Positions 35,566-43,465 are shown, numbered from the stretch's first letter. The stretch: DNA of 54,945 bases from Psychrobacter sp. NZS113 (GCF_015864825.1 NZ_JADYWL010000011.1:1-54945); one strand, 5' to 3'. Made by a program: numbers and translations. The notes: generated by a model not told the origin, from the letters alone.

Positions 35566-36534
35566 CTAGTAAACAGCTTTGACCTTATCGTCATAACGCA
35601 CACCCGGTAAAATGCATAGCATCTCAAACAATAAGTTCGCAGCCAGTACAGAGGTGTTACCAAATGGGTCATAAGGTGGCGATACTTCAACCAAATCGCC
35701 GCCGACTACATCTAGACCGCGCATACCACGAATGATTTCGATACCCTGAGTAGACGTCAGACCACCGATTTCAGCAGTACCAGTACCTGGTGCAAATGCA
35801 GGGTCAATACCATCAATGTCAAAGCTTAAGTAGACAGGACCGTCACCTAGTTTTTCACGTACTTCTGCCATCAGCGGGGCCAATGACTTGTACCAACACT
35901 CTTCAGCCGGCACAACGCGAAAGCCCTGCTCGGTTGACCAGTCAAACTCTTCAGCGCTATAACCTGTACCACGCAGACCGATTTGTACCACACGGTTGCC
36001 ATCGATTAGATTTTCTTCGACAGCACGGCGAAACGGTGTGCCATGGGCAATTTTTTCGCCAAACATATCATCATTGATATCCGCATGAGCATCGATATGC
36101 ACCATGCCGACAGGGCCATGTTTTTTGGCAAGTGCGCGTAAGATAGGAAGTGCGATGGTATGATCGCCACCCAACGTTAATGGAATGGCACCATGTTTAA
36201 CGATTTTATCGGTATAGAATTTTTCGATGATATCGACGCTTTTTAGGAGGTTAAACGTGTTGATAGGTACATCACCAATATCAGCGACTTGTAATGATTC
36301 AAAAGGAGCAGCGCGAGTGGCCACATTGTAAGGACGAATCATACGTGACTCATCACGAATCTGTCTTGGGCCTAGTCTCGCACCGCTACGGTTCGATGCA
36401 CCGATATCTAAAGGCACACCTACAAACGCGACATCTAACCCTTCGGCATCTGCCTGAGTTGGCAGACGCATCATAGTGGCGAAACCGCCAAATCTTGGCA
36501 TCTCGTTACCGCTTAGTGGCTGATTGAAGCTCAT
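35566..36534 (-). CDS. gbuA: Guanidinobutyrase (GbuA-like, ureohydrolase family)
   Basis: 322 residues of the arginase/agmatinase fold with all Mn ligands: H125 (GGDHTIALP), D148, H150 and D152 (HIDAHADIN), and D239 and D241 (SFDIDGIDP). The N-terminal LSGNEMPRFGGFATMMRLP, MIRPYN, FGEKIAHGTPFRRAVEE and EECWYKSL stretches are what I recall of Pseudomonas GbuA/GpuA rather than of SpeB agmatinase. The reaction is 4-guanidinobutyrate + water to 4-aminobutyrate + urea. The gene is divergent from a LysR regulator, as gbuA and gbuR are in Pseudomonas. It is first in the guanidino cluster, 171 bp before the permease. 3-Guanidinopropionate is the alternative substrate. Confidence 0.85.
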   Translation of the reverse strand: MSFNQPLSGNEMPRFGGFATMMRLPTQADAEGLDVAFVGVPLDIGASNRSGARLGPRQIRDESRMIRPYNVATRAAPFESLQVADIGDVPINTFNLLKSVDIIEKFYTDKIVKHGAIPLTLGGDHTIALPILRALAKKHGPVGMVHIDAHADINDDMFGEKIAHGTPFRRAVEENLIDGNRVVQIGLRGTGYSAEEFDWSTEQGFRVVPAEECWYKSLAPLMAEVREKLGDGPVYLSFDIDGIDPAFAPGTGTAEIGGLTSTQGIEIIRGMRGLDVVGGDLVEVSPPYDPFGNTSVLAANLLFEMLCILPGVRYDDKVKAVY

Positions 36535-36622
36535 AAATCACGTCCTTATTACCTGTTAATTAAAATACACAATTTGCTACATACCCTTGACAATACCTAA
36601 ATATAAGACAGCAAACCATGGT

Positions 36623-36650
36623 AAAATTTAGAAGTAAACTTCTGAATTTT
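36623..36650. promoter_or_regulatory. Dyad between gbuA and the LysR gene, probable LysR binding site
   Basis: AAAATTTAGAAGT (36623-36635) and ACTTCTGAATTTT (36638-36650) are complementary at 12 of 13 positions around two A bases. It lies midway between the divergent starts. Confidence 0.65.
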
Positions 36651-36719
36651 CGTAGTAAAGCAGACTTATACGTTATTAGCAGAAGTTTGTTGAAGAGAGT
36701 ATTTATCGGAGGATGAATC

Positions 36720-37622
36720 TTGATATTAGATGAGTTGATAAAAATAGATGTAAAAACCCTACGTAGCTTTATGGCCATCGTAGACTGTCAAGGGGTGACA
36801 GCAGCTCAGACGCGCCTAAATGTCACCCCTTCGGTGATTAGCGGTCATTTAACACATTTAGAAGACCGTTTGGGCATGACATTATGCCATCGTGGTCGCG
36901 CAGGATTTAAGCTGACAGAAGATGGCGCAGCGGTTTATGAGGCTTGTGTGGCCTTTACCGAATCGGTCGCCAACTTTCAACATCAGCTGCATTATATTCA
37001 GCAACTAGACTCTGTTCATGGCGGTCATATTAGACTGTGCCTAACCGATCAAATGCCTAAGTTTTTTTATGACGTGCTTCGACAACGGCTTGCGAACAGC
37101 TACCGTAACAATCCACTGATACATTTTTCTATCGACGTACAAAGCCCTGAAAGCATGTTAGAGAAACTGCTCAGTAACGAAAGTGATATTGGGGTCGGTT
37201 ATTTTGGCAGCTTTCCACCACTACTGACGTTTAAGCCAGCATTTGTAGAGAGACAGGTCGTTTGCTGCGGACGCGAGCACCGGTTATTTTACAATTCAGA
37301 AGATTTGACATTAGAAGACTTAGAACAAAACCATCCGTGGATAAAAAGAGGCTATATTACTGATGTCAGCATCCATCATGTACGCCCCAAAACATTAAGC
37401 GCCACGACGTATCATATGGAGGCTACTGCACAGTTGATTCTGGCCGGCCACCATGTTGGCTACTTGCCTCGTGACCTAGCCATGCGCTACGAAAGAGAAG
37501 GTTTGATGAAAATATTACTGCGAGAGGAAGCCAGTTATGCCGTCGAGCACCATTGGGCGTATCGGCAGAACCAGCACAAACACATTGCTGACTTTTTGAA
37601 TAAAATGATGAATTTATTGTAG
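36720..37622 (+). CDS. LysR-family regulator, probable GbuR-like activator
   Basis: 300 residues. It starts at TTG (36720), supported by GGAGGA six bases upstream; an ATG inside that region is out of frame and hits a stop at once. The winged HTH occupies about residues 10-65 (LRSFMAIVDCQGVTAAQTRL, then NVTPSVISGHLTHLEDRLGM). The rest is a LysR effector-binding domain with ERQVVCCGREHRLFY. Position and direction opposite the gbuA-like gene mirror gbuR-gbuA of Pseudomonas, so activation by guanidinobutyrate is the simplest model. A near-perfect dyad lies between the two genes. Confidence 0.85.
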   Translation: MILDELIKIDVKTLRSFMAIVDCQGVTAAQTRLNVTPSVISGHLTHLEDRLGMTLCHRGRAGFKLTEDGAAVYEACVAFTESVANFQHQLHYIQQLDSVHGGHIRLCLTDQMPKFFYDVLRQRLANSYRNNPLIHFSIDVQSPESMLEKLLSNESDIGVGYFGSFPPLLTFKPAFVERQVVCCGREHRLFYNSEDLTLEDLEQNHPWIKRGYITDVSIHHVRPKTLSATTYHMEATAQLILAGHHVGYLPRDLAMRYEREGLMKILLREEASYAVEHHWAYRQNQHKHIADFLNKMMNLL

Positions 37623-37630
37623 GCTATAAA

Positions 37631-39424
37631 TCACTGACTTATAGTGGGTGACTCTCGGTGTTTTAAGCCAATGGTTCGCAGTCTGCCTTTGTCATCTACT
37701 TCTTTGATGACCAATGACCATTCGTCGCTTATGACAACAGTGTCACCAGAGACTGGTGCGGTAGCCAAACGTTGCTTTACATACTCAGCGACCGTCTGAT
37801 CCCACATACTTTTTGAGCCGTCTTTAGGTTTTGGTTTTAGGTTATCCACTAGAGATTCAGACGTCATCGCGCCAGTAAAAAATGGCAAATCGCCGAGTTT
37901 GACACTGGGTGATAGCAGCCAATCTCCATAAAAATCATCAATCGCTTTATGATTCAAAGTCGTGTCATTAAAGATTTTGGCAATCTTGCTGGCATGATTG
38001 CCTCGCATTGCATACCAGACGCTATCACCAAATTTCAGCTTCGTCTCTTCATCAGTAACGACGATCTGCTGTCCACGTACCAGTGCAAAAATACGAATCT
38101 CATCAGGGTTGACACGTTTAGAGATCTCTAAGGGATGTCGACCGATAGCGAAAGCGCCTGATTTAACTTCGAACTCATACAAAGTAATACTGGCTTTATC
38201 GGATACCCAAACTTCGTGTTCTTCTTTTGGGTCTTGGTTGGTTGGAATACGTACCTTAAACAAATTCGCCATGATAGGAATGGTCGTTCCTTGTAAAATC
38301 AAAGACACAACGACCACACCAAAAGCAATATCGAACAGCATAAAAGCATTGTCTATGCCTGCCATCACCGGTAAGAGAGCCAATGTAATAGGTACCGCAC
38401 CACGCAGTCCAACCCAAGAAATAAAGCCGATCTCTCTGTCTTTAAATTTGAATGGTTTCACACTGGTATATACGGCAATAGGACGAGCAACGAAGATCAT
38501 AAAGGCTGCTATCGCTACTGAATAGTGCCAGACATTGAGAACATTCGATGGCGTGACCAATAGCCCTAATACGACAAAAAGCACCGCTTGTGATAACCAT
38601 GCAAAGCTATCCATCACTCGCATCACATGCTCAGTCGAGCGCACTTTGTGATTGCCAATCATAACACCCGTGAGGTACACCGCCAAAAACCCACTACCGC
38701 CCAACATATTGGTAGCCGCAAAAACGGCCAAGCCCGCAGACAGGATTAAAATAGCATACATACCCTCTGCCAAATGCACCTTGGGCAATAGCCGAGATAG
38801 CAAATAACCAAAAAGCAACCCCATGCCCAAACCAACGCCCAACTGCTGCAATAGCAAACCCAAAAATCCAAGTACGCTCTGACCATCCGGATCCACATTT
38901 AGAGCAATCAAACCAGTGACCAATAAGATAGCCAATGGATCGTTACCACCGGACTCCAGCTCAAGCGTGGCTTGGACGCGATCGTTAAGCTTGACGCCAC
39001 CATTACGTAATAGAGAGAATACCGCTGCCGCATCGGTCGAACCAACAATGGCCGCCATAAGCAAACCAAAGCGCCAATCGACATCGAGCAACCAAGTAAC
39101 GAATATCCCGAGCACCATGACCGTGGCTAGCACGCCCCATGTGGCCAGCGTAATCGCAGGCTTTAGTCCGACTCGAAATGACTTAAAAGAAGTACGCAGA
39201 CCACCATCTAGCAAAATACAAGCTAAAGCTGCCTGCCCGACGAAATTGGCCAACGCATATTGAGAAAACTCAATCCCTAAGATACCTTGCTCACCAGCCA
39301 ACATGCCTACTATCAAAAACAATAGTAACAATGGAACACCCAAGCGCGCTGACAATGTACTGGCCATAATACTGGCAAAAATTAACAATGCTCCTACGAG
39401 ATATAGGATATTTAAGGTATCCAT
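37631..39424 (-). CDS. nhaP2: Potassium/proton antiporter, NhaP2/CvrA type
   Basis: 597 residues. Residues about 1-385 form a CPA1-type antiporter with twelve or more helices, including the ion-site segment AAIVGSTDAAAVFSLLRNGG and LELESGGNDPLAILL. A TrkA-C-like domain (about 405-490, FAIGRHPLEIS) and a further C-terminal domain follow, as in E. coli NhaP2/CvrA. The protein exchanges cytoplasmic K+ (and other cations) for H+ across the inner membrane, aiding osmotic and pH adaptation. Convergent with the LysR gene, eight bases apart, so not part of the guanidino cluster. Confidence 0.88.
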   Translation of the reverse strand: MDTLNILYLVGALLIFASIMASTLSARLGVPLLLLFLIVGMLAGEQGILGIEFSQYALANFVGQAALACILLDGGLRTSFKSFRVGLKPAITLATWGVLATVMVLGIFVTWLLDVDWRFGLLMAAIVGSTDAAAVFSLLRNGGVKLNDRVQATLELESGGNDPLAILLVTGLIALNVDPDGQSVLGFLGLLLQQLGVGLGMGLLFGYLLSRLLPKVHLAEGMYAILILSAGLAVFAATNMLGGSGFLAVYLTGVMIGNHKVRSTEHVMRVMDSFAWLSQAVLFVVLGLLVTPSNVLNVWHYSVAIAAFMIFVARPIAVYTSVKPFKFKDREIGFISWVGLRGAVPITLALLPVMAGIDNAFMLFDIAFGVVVVSLILQGTTIPIMANLFKVRIPTNQDPKEEHEVWVSDKASITLYEFEVKSGAFAIGRHPLEISKRVNPDEIRIFALVRGQQIVVTDEETKLKFGDSVWYAMRGNHASKIAKIFNDTTLNHKAIDDFYGDWLLSPSVKLGDLPFFTGAMTSESLVDNLKPKPKDGSKSMWDQTVAEYVKQRLATAPVSGDTVVISDEWSLVIKEVDDKGRLRTIGLKHRESPTISQ

Positions 39425-39858
39425 CTTTTTTTAAGCCCTATTTTTATCAATGGTGATGAATTAAGTTGGTGCGAAAATATTACAATTTAATCTTTTATCT
39501 TTGTTAGAGCGTGTCTTCAATTCACTCGATAGTCATCTCAATGGGCTAGTAGACTCCACATCTAGATATAGTCGATTCAATTTAAAAATAGTACAAAGCA
39601 ACCGAGTGTAGTTGTAACTGTGATACTTCAAGCGAGGGTAACGCTGTCACTCTTTTATAGAGGATTAACTATCCTAAAAATATCATTAAGAATAACATCT
39701 ACTATCATGTCTATAAAAACTATCTATAAAGATTTTTACTAGCATTTTCTTTTAATTTAATCATGATAATACAAGTGAGTTTGATGACATGACTTAAGGA
39801 CTTTAAATACAGTTGGAGCTATTTCTCATACTGTTTTAGACGCTCTCTTCAATACTGG
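39425..39858. other. Repeat-bearing intergenic region upstream of nhaP2
   Basis: No gene. It holds half of the MITE-like element also seen at 13338 (39506-39552, AGAGCGTGTCTTCAATTCAC onward) and then repeat copy C (39567-39672). A diverged direct repeat (TTAGAGCGTGTCTTCAAT at 39504, TTAGACGCTCTCTTCAAT at 39836; 14 of 18) brackets the region. Confidence 0.55.
39567..39672 (+). repeat. TATAGTC-ended intergenic repeat, copy C
   Basis: About 106 bp from TATAGTCGATTCAATTTAAA to GATTAACTAT, with core GTACAAAGCAACCGAGTGTA and GCGAGGGTAACGCTGT. It is the best-preserved copy in the window and aligns with the reverse complement of 6994-7101. Confidence 0.7.
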
Positions 39859-40194
39859 CTATGCTTGTATGTATTGCCACGTAAGCACTAAAATAGCCGC
39901 AGCAATCATCCAAGCGACCACCCCTAGCATTAATGCTTTATATAAGCTGACATAGCCAATGCTAAAAAATACCACAAAAGTATAGATAAGATGAGGTATG
40001 ACGCCGAGCATGCTAAATATCAAGGCGACTTTTAAATCAGCAGGGCTACGCTCGGTACCAACAATGAAATGGCTGATTAAAGTAAATGTGGGAAAAAGCG
40101 GCGCAAGTGCTGCCAAATAGAAAAATCGAGTTTGTGCAAATAATTGAATCGCCAATACCATCAAAGCACCAATAAGCATTTTTAGCCAAATCAT
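39859..40194 (-). CDS. glpM: GlpM-family membrane protein
   Basis: 111 residues, about four membrane helices. The conserved core LAPLFPTFTLISHFIVGTER and the ALIFSMLGVIPHLIYTF helix match E. coli GlpM closely in both position and length. GlpM is a small inner-membrane protein of uncertain role, reported to influence glycerol-3-phosphate metabolism and alginate in Pseudomonas. It stands alone between nhaP2 and the 2-oxo acid decarboxylase. Confidence 0.85.
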   Translation of the reverse strand: MIWLKMLIGALMVLAIQLFAQTRFFYLAALAPLFPTFTLISHFIVGTERSPADLKVALIFSMLGVIPHLIYTFVVFFSIGYVSLYKALMLGVVAWMIAAAILVLTWQYIQA

Positions 40195-40294
40195 GATGCG
40201 TTCTCTCCTGTCGCATATTAATCGCTTAATTTATCATGATAATGAGCGCACAGAACAAAATAGCTGATAATAAATAATGAGAATTCTAAAATAC

Positions 40295-40329
40295 AAAAAA
40301 ATCCCTACTTAGCATCATGCCAAATAGGG
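40295..40329 (-). terminator. Terminator of the 2-oxo acid decarboxylase gene
   Basis: An interrupted stem spans 40303-40329 (CCCTACTT paired with AAATAGGG, inner GCAT-ATGC). On the minus strand a T-run follows (A-run at 40295-40301). Confidence 0.65.
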
Positions 40330-40396
40330 CTTTCACTGTCTAAAAACTAAAGAAAATTGATATAAAATTTAATTTCCTTCATACACTGCTACTCAT

Positions 40397-42061
40397 TTAA
40401 GAAGGCTTTAGTGCCGCGCTGATGTCTGCTAATAATGGCGGGATATCATGTTTGTCGGCGATGACTTCTAGCATCACCAACTTATCCGTGGTCACTGCTG
40501 CTTTTTCGAGTGCTGCTTTCAACTCGCCAGCGGTCTCTACTTTGATCATCAAGCTGTTTTCTTCAGTCGCACCAAATGCTTGTGGCATCAACTGCCAATT
40601 GCATTTAGGAATATCATTGTAAGCTTGATTTTCACCATGAATTGCACGCTCTACCGTGTAGCCATCATTATTAATCAACACGATAACTGGATTGGTACGC
40701 TCTTGGATCATCACCGCGATTTCTTGAATAGTGAGTAAGGCAGAACCATCACCAATCAGCAACACACTACGCTTATCTGGCGAGGCAATGGCAGCACCCA
40801 AACTTGCGGGCAGCGTGTAACCAATCGAGCCCCACATTGGTTGCCCATAAGATGTAACACCCTGTGGCAAACGCACATCACTAATACCAAAGTAAGCCGT
40901 TCCTTGTTCAGAGAAAACCAAGTTATTATGATCTAAGTGGTCTGCAATAATGTGCCAAAGGTCGTCTTGGCGGATGGCTTCATCGTCTTTACCGTTTTGC
41001 TCATGAGGATTGACAGGCTCACAGAAAGGTTTTGGCACGATTTTGATACCAGAGGTCATGACTTCATGCAAGACTTGCAGCGCATCTTTTAGCGCAATCG
41101 GTGCAAAATTCTGACCACTAATTGACGCACGCTCATAATGCAAGTCTACTACCACATCTTCGTTGATATCTTGACTGAATCCTGCTGTAGTTGTATCCGT
41201 ATATTGCACCCCTATTTTGATCAGGCACTCGCAGTTTTCTACTACGTCCTTGACCACAGGGCGTGAGGCGACGCCTGCATAAGTTCCTGCCCAGCGATTA
41301 CTGTTTTCATCGAGCAGTGTTTTGCCCCAAGACAGCGTGGTATAAGGAATATCCGTATCAGCAATCAGTGCTTTAAGCTCATTTTGTAACCCCAAACGAT
41401 GCACCATTAAATCTGCCATCAGCGTCGTGGTTTTGTTCGGTAAAAACGCTATAAGTGCTTGCTTGAAATCTGCCAATGCCGCTTGGCTGGTAATATCTTC
41501 TTGGCTGTCAATCAGCTTCGTGGTTGGTGGGTAAATGGGCATTTTTGCCACATCAGGTGATAGCAGCAGATAACCAGGACGATGTTTCTTAAGAATCAAG
41601 CGGATGACACGGTCAATTTCTGAAGCCGCGTTTTCTGGTGTAATTTGCGCTCGCGCCACAGTCACTGGCTCTACCATTTTAATAAAGTGATTGAATACGC
41701 CATCACCAAGCGAGTGATGAATACGGCGCTTTGAGTCTTGTAGCGCCGTACTTGGTGCGCCCACGATATGCAATACAGGCGCATACTCAGCAAAAGAGCC
41801 TGCCGTCGCATTAATCGCTGACAACTCCCCTACACCAAAAGTCGTGACCATAGCTGCAAACCCACGCTCACGTGCGTAGCCATCTGCAGCATAGCCAGCA
41901 TTTAGCTCATTGGTATTGCCCACCCAGCGCAATTTATCAGAGGCAAGAATATTGTCTAAAAAAGTTAAGTTGAAATCACCAGGTACGCCAAATATCTCAG
42001 AGGCACCCGCTTCTGCGACACGATCAAACAAATAATCGGCGATGGTATATTGTTGTGTCAT
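40397..42061 (-). CDS. ThDP-dependent 2-oxo acid decarboxylase (indolepyruvate/pyruvate type)
   Basis: 554 residues. It has Glu52 in TNELNAGYAADGYAR, the double-His motif IHHSLGDG near 114-115, and the ThDP motif from GDG (437-439) to NN (465-466). These mark the pyruvate/indolepyruvate/phenylpyruvate decarboxylase group rather than acetolactate synthases. It would convert a 2-oxo acid to the aldehyde plus CO2 in the cytoplasm, giving, for example, acetaldehyde or indole-3-acetaldehyde. It is a single gene with its own terminator. Residues alone do not settle the substrate. Confidence 0.82.
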   Translation of the reverse strand: MTQQYTIADYLFDRVAEAGASEIFGVPGDFNLTFLDNILASDKLRWVGNTNELNAGYAADGYARERGFAAMVTTFGVGELSAINATAGSFAEYAPVLHIVGAPSTALQDSKRRIHHSLGDGVFNHFIKMVEPVTVARAQITPENAASEIDRVIRLILKKHRPGYLLLSPDVAKMPIYPPTTKLIDSQEDITSQAALADFKQALIAFLPNKTTTLMADLMVHRLGLQNELKALIADTDIPYTTLSWGKTLLDENSNRWAGTYAGVASRPVVKDVVENCECLIKIGVQYTDTTTAGFSQDINEDVVVDLHYERASISGQNFAPIALKDALQVLHEVMTSGIKIVPKPFCEPVNPHEQNGKDDEAIRQDDLWHIIADHLDHNNLVFSEQGTAYFGISDVRLPQGVTSYGQPMWGSIGYTLPASLGAAIASPDKRSVLLIGDGSALLTIQEIAVMIQERTNPVIVLINNDGYTVERAIHGENQAYNDIPKCNWQLMPQAFGATEENSLMIKVETAGELKAALEKAAVTTDKLVMLEVIADKHDIPPLLADISAALKPS

Positions 42062-42240
42062 TTTTTATCCTTATAAATACTGATAATCTTTTATGGTTGA
42101 AGTGAATTATAATGAGTATTCCAGTCTATTTATCTCATGCAAATTTTTTGGAATGCATATTATAAGAAACTGTTATAACATATCTGTGCAGTTGTATGAC
42201 ATGCCTGTTTTGCTAACTTTAATTTTTTTTAACGTAAGTG

Positions 42241-42268
42241 TTGACAGGTAAAAAAAACTGCGTATAAT
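42241..42268 (+). promoter_or_regulatory. Sigma-70 promoter of the tRNA-Gly gene
   Basis: Consensus -35 TTGACA (42241-42246), 16-bp spacer, consensus -10 TATAAT (42263-42268), 37 bp before the tRNA. Confidence 0.85.
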
Positions 42269-42305
42269 ACGCCTTCATCAACTGACGATAGTTAATTGAT
42301 AATTA

Positions 42306-42380
42306 GCGGGAATAGCTCAGTGGTAGAGCATAACCTTGCCAAGGTTGGGGTCGAGAGTTCGAATCTCTTTTCCCGCTCCA
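42306..42380 (+). tRNA. tRNA-Gly(GCC)
   Basis: 75 nt including an encoded CCA. Acceptor GCGGGAA pairs with TTCCCGC. The D arm is AGCTCAGTGGTAGAGC, the anticodon stem-loop ACCTTGCCAAGGT gives anticodon GCC, and the T arm is GAGAGTTCGAATCTC. It has a consensus promoter upstream and a terminator downstream. The integrase element begins right after it, so the tRNA may be its integration site, but no copy of the tRNA 3' end is found at the other side. Confidence 0.95.
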
Positions 42381-42387
42381 AATACTT

Positions 42388-42420
42388 AAAAAGCCTCACT
42401 TAACAGTGAGGCTTTTTTTT
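42388..42420 (+). terminator. Terminator of tRNA-Gly
   Basis: Stem AAAAAGCCTCACT (42388-42400) with AGTGAGGCTTTTT (42405-42417), tetraloop TAAC, then continuing T-run to 42420. Confidence 0.9.
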
Positions 42421-42513
42421 GTCTAATTTTCAGGGGCTACAGCGTTCTTATATCTTATTGACCAATCAAACTATTAAGTTAATCTAACGAGATAAAAGTC
42501 TCAAAATCAGCAC

Positions 42514-42689
42514 CGTGACCAAAACGTGACCATTTCGTGCCCACGCTATAAACACCGTTTCTATAATTGACCCCAACTTACTACTCCTACCTTTATAGGA
42601 AGCGATGCTAAAAAATATTTTCTTAGTATCGCTTTTCCTTTTCCACTGCTTTTTTACAATTAGCTCATATCGTGACCAGAACGTGACCA
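42514..42689 (+). repeat. CGTGACC heptamer arrays, possible integrase arm sites
   Basis: CGTGACC occurs at 42514 and 42525, with a variant CGTGCCC at 42536, each 11 bp apart, and again at 42671 and 42682. The 19-bp blocks 42514-42532 and 42671-42689 differ at one base. The rest of the 42421-42807 gap has only a 68-codon open frame (42484-42690, minus) that runs through the repeats and looks spurious. Confidence 0.5.
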
Positions 42690-42807
42690 AAACAGAGAAA
42701 AGTAAATATAAAAAATAACCCCAACCTTAATTGTATACTTTGAAGCGCCTTTTAGATAAGGCTATACAGCTGTTTCTCTACTCATATATTTCCAGTTTTA
42801 TAAGTCA

Positions 42808-43035
42808 TCAAGACTGGTCACCCACATGTTTAGTATTTGGCTTATAGATAAACAAGTCACCCACCTGCACGTCTAAAAACTCACATAACTGGTCGATAGT
42901 ATTGAAATCAATTCTTGATGACTCTTCATTATATAGTTTGTGAAGGGTTGATTTACTCATGCCTGTTGCTCTTACAACATCTGCTACACGCAATTTTTTC
43001 TCTGCCAAAATAACAGGGAGTTTAGACACGATCAT
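42808..43035 (-). CDS. XRE-family repressor of the integrative element
   Basis: 75 residues, little more than a Cro/CI-type HTH (about 5-60: KKLRVADVVRATGMSKSTLH onward, then DQLCEFLDVQVGDLF). Start ATG at 43035, with AGAGG eight bases upstream. Divergent from the excisionase-integrase genes, with paired TTTACC/GGTAAA dyads between, one of which covers its own ribosome site. This is the layout of a lysogeny-style switch: the protein probably represses both directions. Confidence 0.8.
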   Translation of the reverse strand: MIVSKLPVILAEKKLRVADVVRATGMSKSTLHKLYNEESSRIDFNTIDQLCEFLDVQVGDLFIYKPNTKHVGDQS

Positions 43036-43039
43036 AAAA

Positions 43040-43059
43040 TTTACCTCTTTTCGGGTAAA
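43040..43059. promoter_or_regulatory. Operator O1 of the XRE repressor
   Basis: TTTACCTCTTTTCGGGTAAA: hexamers TTTACC and GGTAAA with an 8-bp spacer. It overlaps the ribosome binding site of the XRE gene. Confidence 0.65.
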
Positions 43060-43064
43060 AATGC

Positions 43065-43093
43065 TTTACATTGCAGTAAAAAGGTAATATATT
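43065..43093 (+). promoter_or_regulatory. Likely rightward promoter of the excisionase-integrase operon
   Basis: -35 TTTACA (43065-43070), 17-bp spacer, -10 TATATT (43088-43093). It sits between the two full operators, so repressor binding would flank it. The -35 is also part of a TTTAC-N6-GTAAA dyad. Confidence 0.45.
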
Positions 43094-43110
43094 ACACAAA
43101 TCGGTTATTA

Positions 43111-43130
43111 ATTACCTTTAAGCGGGTAAA
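43111..43130. promoter_or_regulatory. Operator O2 of the XRE repressor
   Basis: ATTACCTTTAAGCGGGTAAA has the same TTACC-N8-GGTAAA geometry as O1. Confidence 0.65.
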
Positions 43131-43212
43131 TTTTAACTGATTCCTTCAAGATGCATTTTTACAGGTTGATAAAATAATTTTTATTCTATCACTTAATGCA
43201 ATTACTTAATAA

Positions 43213-43227
43213 CTGAAAAGAGGTAAA
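43213..43227 (+). promoter_or_regulatory. Half-operator over the excisionase ribosome site
   Basis: CTGAAAAGAGGTAAA repeats 14 of 15 bases of the reverse complement of O1 and includes the AGAGG ribosome site, four bases before the ATG at 43232. Confidence 0.55.
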
Positions 43228-43231
43228 TACT

Positions 43232-43447
43232 ATGAGTAATACTTATTTAACAACTGATGAGTTAGCCGAACGCATCAAGTACGACGCACGTACTATCCGC
43301 AATCAAATGAAAGACACCGTTTTGATTGAAAACATTCACTACATACGCCCTTTTGGTGGTCGTAAGATTTTGTACGTATGGGAGCGTATCGAGGAAGACA
43401 TGTGCAAGCCAGTTATGAGCGCTATCAATGGTATGGCACTTCAATAA
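43232..43447 (+). CDS. Excisionase-like small HTH protein
   Basis: 71 residues. The start MSNTYLTTDELAERIKYDAR with TIRNQMKDTVLIENIHYIRP is a MerR/Xis-type winged-helix pattern in which a DNA-recognition helix is followed by a short wing (GGRKILYVWERIEED). It lies 18 bp before the integrase, so a recombination directionality factor is likely. It is read divergently from the XRE gene and behind its operators. Confidence 0.7.
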   Translation: MSNTYLTTDELAERIKYDARTIRNQMKDTVLIENIHYIRPFGGRKILYVWERIEEDMCKPVMSAINGMALQ

Positions 43448-43465
43448 AAAATAAGGAGATTTACT

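Noticed and set aside
35566..36534. Agmatinase (speB)
   Set aside because: Ureohydrolase ligands are shared, but the GbuA/GpuA-type N-terminus, the divergent LysR gene and the AruI-like and aldehyde dehydrogenase neighbours favour guanidinobutyrase.
42514..42689. CRISPR-like array
   Set aside because: Repeats are only 7 bp with 4-bp spacing and there are no cas genes.
42484..42690. 68-codon minus-strand open frame after tRNA-Gly
   Set aside because: It runs through the CGTGACC repeats, resembles no protein and has no ribosome site; judged spurious.
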